A DNA stretch of 64,000 bases, from positions 1-64,000 of the forward strand of contig CATOTH010000009.1 of the NCBI GenBank assembly GCA_951813065.1. Reading direction: 5' to 3'. Shown one piece after another: positions 61,293-64,000 of the stretch. The notes beneath the pieces were generated by a model. The model was given only the letters and a program-made list of their open reading frames with translations, made no database searches and was not told where the DNA came from. The first letter of the stretch is position 1, and every line of letters starts with the position of its first letter. Source of the stretch: an uncultured Bryobacterales bacterium (GTDB taxonomy: Bacteria; Acidobacteriota; Terriglobia; Bryobacterales; UBA6623). Both the position numbers and the translations under genes were made by a program.

Positions 61293-63674
61293 ATGGCGCT
61301 GCGGTTTGTTGGGTGGATATTGGCGTCGGCGCTAGTTCTCCAGGCGTCGCCCTCGAACGAACGACTTGACACGGCCTTTCGCGATGAAATCCAGCCATTG
61401 CTCAAGACCTATTGTTCGCGCTGCCATGGTCCGGAGCTGCAAACGGCTGGGATCGTGTTTGCTGACTTCACCGATCACGCGTCGGTCGTACGTTCGCGGT
61501 CGCTTTGGCTACGGGCTCTTCGCGTGCTCCGTGAGAGCGAAATGCCTCCGGTGGATCCGCAACCGAGCGTGGAAGAGCGACAACGGCTGGTTGCGTGGAT
61601 TGACGATGCCGTGAACAATCTCGACTGGAGTGAATTCCAACATCCCGGTTCGGTCACGATTCCCCGCCTGAACCGGGCCGAGTACAGCAACACGATTCGG
61701 GACCTCACTGGCCTCGACTTGCGCCCGGGGGACTCATTTCCCGCTGACGGTCAGGGTGAGAGCGGATTCCGCAACGACCGGGACGGGTTGTTCGTGGCTC
61801 CGGTGCTCGCAGAAAAATACCTGGATGCTGCCAACAGGGTGGTAGACGAACTGATAGCGATCAGGAAGGGTGGGGACACGCTTTCCGTTCAACTCGAGAT
61901 CGAGGATTTCCTACGGACCGAGACCAATCACGAATTCACCGAATACGGGCTCGACTTGAGGAACTATCAGCAAACGGTCTACCGCTATGTCACGTTCCCG
62001 AGGTTCGGACGCTACCGTTTTCGGGTCCGTGCGTGGGGAATTTCGCCAACCAGGCGGCAGGTGCCAGGCCTCACTCTGCGGGTCGGCGGGCGCATTGTGG
62101 GTCAGTCCCATGTGACGGCTGACCCGGACGTGCCCAGCATCTATGAGTTTGAGCAGATCGTCCCGCGGGGCAGCCATCGAGTGTCGCTGCACTGGTTCAA
62201 GGCTGAGACAGCAGAGACGAACGATTACAACCGCAAGCTCGCAGCCGAGGCGGAGCGGCTTGCCGAGGCCGCCCGAGCCGAGGGCAGGAAACCTCCCCCG
62301 AAGCCTCCCGTGACGCTCTCACTCGACTGGATCGCGATCAGGGAGAGTTTGAGCGCCGACGAGGACGGCTCGCTGGTCTGGATTGCCGAGCCGAGCGACC
62401 GGCTGTCTGGACGGGAAGCCGCGCGGCGCGTCTTGGAGCGCTTTGCCGGGCGGGCGTACCGCGGCCCTGTGGGTCGTTCGGAGATCGACCGATTGCTTGC
62501 CTTCTACGACAGCGCCTCCTCGCGCGGCGAGCCTTTCGAGCAAGCGGTTGGGCTGGGACTGCGAGCGGTGCTCGTCTCGCCGAAGTTCCTGTACCGCTCC
62601 GAGCGTGGCGGATCCGCGTCGAGCGACTATCCGCTGGATGACTACGAATTGGCGTCGCGCCTGTCCTATTTCCTGTGGCTATCGATGCCGGACGAGCAAT
62701 TGATGGGCCTTGCTCGGGCGGGGAGGCTGTCCGCGCCGGGGGTGCTCCGCAGCGAAGCGAGGAGGCTGATTGCGGATCCCAAGTCGCGCGCGTTCACGGA
62801 AACCTTCATCGGGCAGTGGCTCGGGTTCGCAGAGCTTGGCGGGACCATCAAGCCCGACGATGTTGCGTTTCCCGAATTCACGCCCGCACTGGGCAACGCG
62901 ATGGCGGAGGAAGCGACGCGATTCTTCGATCGAATTGTGCGCGAGGACCGGAGCCTGCTGGAACTTCTTGATTCCGACCACACCTTTCTAAACGAAGAAC
63001 TGGCCAAGCACTACGGCATCAAGGGTGTGGTGGGCCGCGAAATGCGCCTGGTGGAACTCAACGATCCACGTCGAGGCGGCGTCCTTGGGATGGGTGCCGT
63101 GCTAACCGCCACTTCGCTGCCGACTCGAACGAGTCCGGTCGTACGAGGGAAATGGGTGCTTGAGACGATGCTGGGTGAGGAACTGCCTCCGCCCCCGCCC
63201 GATGCGGGCGAACTGCCCGAACCGGTTGAGACGGCGAAACCAATGACGGTGCGTCAGATGTTCGAGATGCACCGCAACGAAACGCGCTGCGCCGTGTGCC
63301 ACGATCGGATCGACCCGATTGGGTTTGGCCTGGAGAACTTCGATGCGATCGGCCGGTGGCGGGAAGCTGACAATGATCAGCCCGTGGACGCGACCGGCAC
63401 CTTGCCAAGCGGGGAGACATTCGAGGGCCCCGGGGCATTGAAGCGGATCTTGCTTGGCCGGCGAGCCGAGTTTGCCCGGATGGTCAGCGAGCAGATGCTG
63501 AAGTTTGCACTCGGCAGGGATTTGCGATACTATGACGAACCAACGGTAGATCAGATTAGCCGTGTTGTCATCGAAAACGACTACAGCGCATCGGCCCTGA
63601 TTGCCGAGATCGTGGAAAGCTACCCGTTTCGATTCAGGCGGGGCTTGGAAGCGGTGGACGAAGGGAGCGACTAG
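61293..63674 (+). CDS. DUF1592 cytochrome c-type protein, second copy
   Basis: A 793-residue exported protein homologous in domain order to the one at 27.2-29.6 kb: a signal (MALRFVGWILASALVLQ), CSRCHG cytochrome, DUF1587 (IPRLNRAEYSNTIRDLTGL), beta domain, DUF1595, DUF1592 (ELASRLSYFLWLSMPDEQLM), DUF1588 (RRGGVLGMGAVLTATSLPTRTSPVVRG) with CAVCHDRIDPIGFGLEN, and DUF1585. ATG 61293 starts the signal; GTG 61287 or TTG 61278 are possible. Its last base is the first base of the DUF1552 start codon (TAGTG), so the pair is translated together. Confidence 0.92.
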   Translation: MALRFVGWILASALVLQASPSNERLDTAFRDEIQPLLKTYCSRCHGPELQTAGIVFADFTDHASVVRSRSLWLRALRVLRESEMPPVDPQPSVEERQRLVAWIDDAVNNLDWSEFQHPGSVTIPRLNRAEYSNTIRDLTGLDLRPGDSFPADGQGESGFRNDRDGLFVAPVLAEKYLDAANRVVDELIAIRKGGDTLSVQLEIEDFLRTETNHEFTEYGLDLRNYQQTVYRYVTFPRFGRYRFRVRAWGISPTRRQVPGLTLRVGGRIVGQSHVTADPDVPSIYEFEQIVPRGSHRVSLHWFKAETAETNDYNRKLAAEAERLAEAARAEGRKPPPKPPVTLSLDWIAIRESLSADEDGSLVWIAEPSDRLSGREAARRVLERFAGRAYRGPVGRSEIDRLLAFYDSASSRGEPFEQAVGLGLRAVLVSPKFLYRSERGGSASSDYPLDDYELASRLSYFLWLSMPDEQLMGLARAGRLSAPGVLRSEARRLIADPKSRAFTETFIGQWLGFAELGGTIKPDDVAFPEFTPALGNAMAEEATRFFDRIVREDRSLLELLDSDHTFLNEELAKHYGIKGVVGREMRLVELNDPRRGGVLGMGAVLTATSLPTRTSPVVRGKWVLETMLGEELPPPPPDAGELPEPVETAKPMTVRQMFEMHRNETRCAVCHDRIDPIGFGLENFDAIGRWREADNDQPVDATGTLPSGETFEGPGALKRILLGRRAEFARMVSEQMLKFALGRDLRYYDEPTVDQISRVVIENDYSASALIAEIVESYPFRFRRGLEAVDEGSD

Positions 63675-64000
63675 TGGCGGGCACACTGACTTCGAGACGT
63701 AACGTTCTGAGGGGGTTGGGGGTGACGCTAGCCCTGCCGTTTCTGGATGCGACCGGTCCGCTCCGCGGTGCTGCGCGAATTGAGGGATCGACGGCTCCAG
63801 TACGCCTCGCCACGTTGTTCCATCCAAACGGCGTTTACCCGCCGAACTGGGATCCGGAGGGCGTGGGTCGCGACTACAAGCTATCCCGGATTCTGGAGCC
63901 GCTCGCCGCCGTCAGGCAAGACGTCAGCGTGATCTCGAATCTTGGAACCGGCGCAAAGGGCCATGTGGGCGCCACATCGTCGTTCCTGACAGGTACGCCG
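63674..64000 (+). CDS. DUF1552 family protein, N-terminal part, cut by the right edge
   Basis: The open frame from GTG 63674 runs 109 codons to the window end with no stop. TSRRNVLRGLGVTLALPFLDA is a twin-arginine-type signal, followed by VRLATLFHPNGVYPPNWDPEG and ISNLGTGAKGHVGATSSFLTG, the start of DUF1552. DUF1552 proteins are exported partners of DUF1592 cytochromes, here overlapping by one base. About 350 more residues are expected beyond the window. Confidence 0.9.
   Translation, partial: MAGTLTSRRNVLRGLGVTLALPFLDATGPLRGAARIEGSTAPVRLATLFHPNGVYPPNWDPEGVGRDYKLSRILEPLAAVRQDVSVISNLGTGAKGHVGATSSFLTGTP

Noticed and set aside
1..64000. CRISPR arrays, tRNA and rRNA genes
   Set aside because: No regularly spaced repeats, cloverleaf-type sequences or ribosomal RNA segments were seen by reading; a tRNAscan and Rfam run would settle it.

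Overview
This 64 kb window is a GC-rich, gene-dense stretch of bacterial chromosome. It most resembles a Bryobacterales/Solibacter-type Acidobacteriota, though I could run no comparison. The signs are a 1158-residue TonB-dependent receptor with an N-terminal carboxypeptidase-regulatory-like domain and several secreted cytochrome c families of the Planctomycetes/Solibacteres kind (DUF1549/DUF1553, DUF1592, DUF1552, a PVC-type dehydrogenase with HEAT repeats). Formylglycine-dependent sulfatases, many GTG/TTG starts and many ATGA-type overlaps fit as well. No rRNA, tRNA or CRISPR array was recognised.

Layout. 1-4.5 kb: Uma2-like nuclease (cut by the left edge), lipoprotein sulfatase, site-2 protease, and a Phd-type antitoxin whose PIN toxin is broken. 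4.5-8 kb: a second sulfatase divergent from a membrane iron-sulfur oxidoreductase. 8-14 kb: minus-strand operon of a cytochrome c/beta-propeller protein, a PPC-type adhesion-like protein and a DUF1549/DUF1553 cytochrome. 14-20.6 kb: plus-strand run of two membrane stress/accessory proteins, a Gfo/Idh oxidoreductase, exonuclease III, an outer-membrane beta-barrel, a YyaL-type thioredoxin-domain protein and an acetyltransferase. 20.7-21.3 kb: an IS200/IS605 element. 21.3-27.2 kb: an IscU-like scaffold without its usual third cysteine, a nucleoside-type MFS permease, RecX, a DUF433/DUF5615 toxin-antitoxin pair and AnmK. 27.2-34.2 kb: a DUF1592 cytochrome, then pyruvate carboxylase followed 4 bp later by heme A synthase. 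34.4-38.1 kb: the TonB receptor as its own transcription unit with a recognisable promoter and intrinsic terminator. 38.4-39.4 kb: a nucleotidyltransferase toxin-antitoxin-like pair. 39.7-42.5 kb: PVC-type dehydrogenase. 42.6-47.4 kb: minus-strand nagA-tmk-holB-acyl-CoA dehydrogenase. 47.5-48.2 kb: transposase remnant. 48.3-56.6 kb: membrane protein, unknown repeat-like protein, GlcD-like oxidase, M28 peptidase, cytochrome c', ferredoxin and a Tat-exported polysaccharide deacetylase with an unassigned C-terminal domain. 57-64 kb: small membrane protein, MFS transporter, NlpC/P60 lipoprotein, then a DUF1592-DUF1552 pair cut by the right edge.

How it fits together (inference): the window encodes an aerobic, polymer-degrading heterotroph. 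Sulfatases, deacetylase, TonB receptor and secreted haem proteins would handle sulfated or otherwise modified extracellular polymers. Heme A synthase, FeS oxidoreductase, cytochromes and GlcD-type oxidase feed respiration. AnmK, NagA and the NlpC/P60 protein fit recycling of amino sugars and murein. The best leads for unknown biology are the nucleotidyltransferase pair, the deacetylase fusion, the PSCyt1/PPC/DUF1549 operon, the cysteine-less scaffold and the 386-residue orphan protein.
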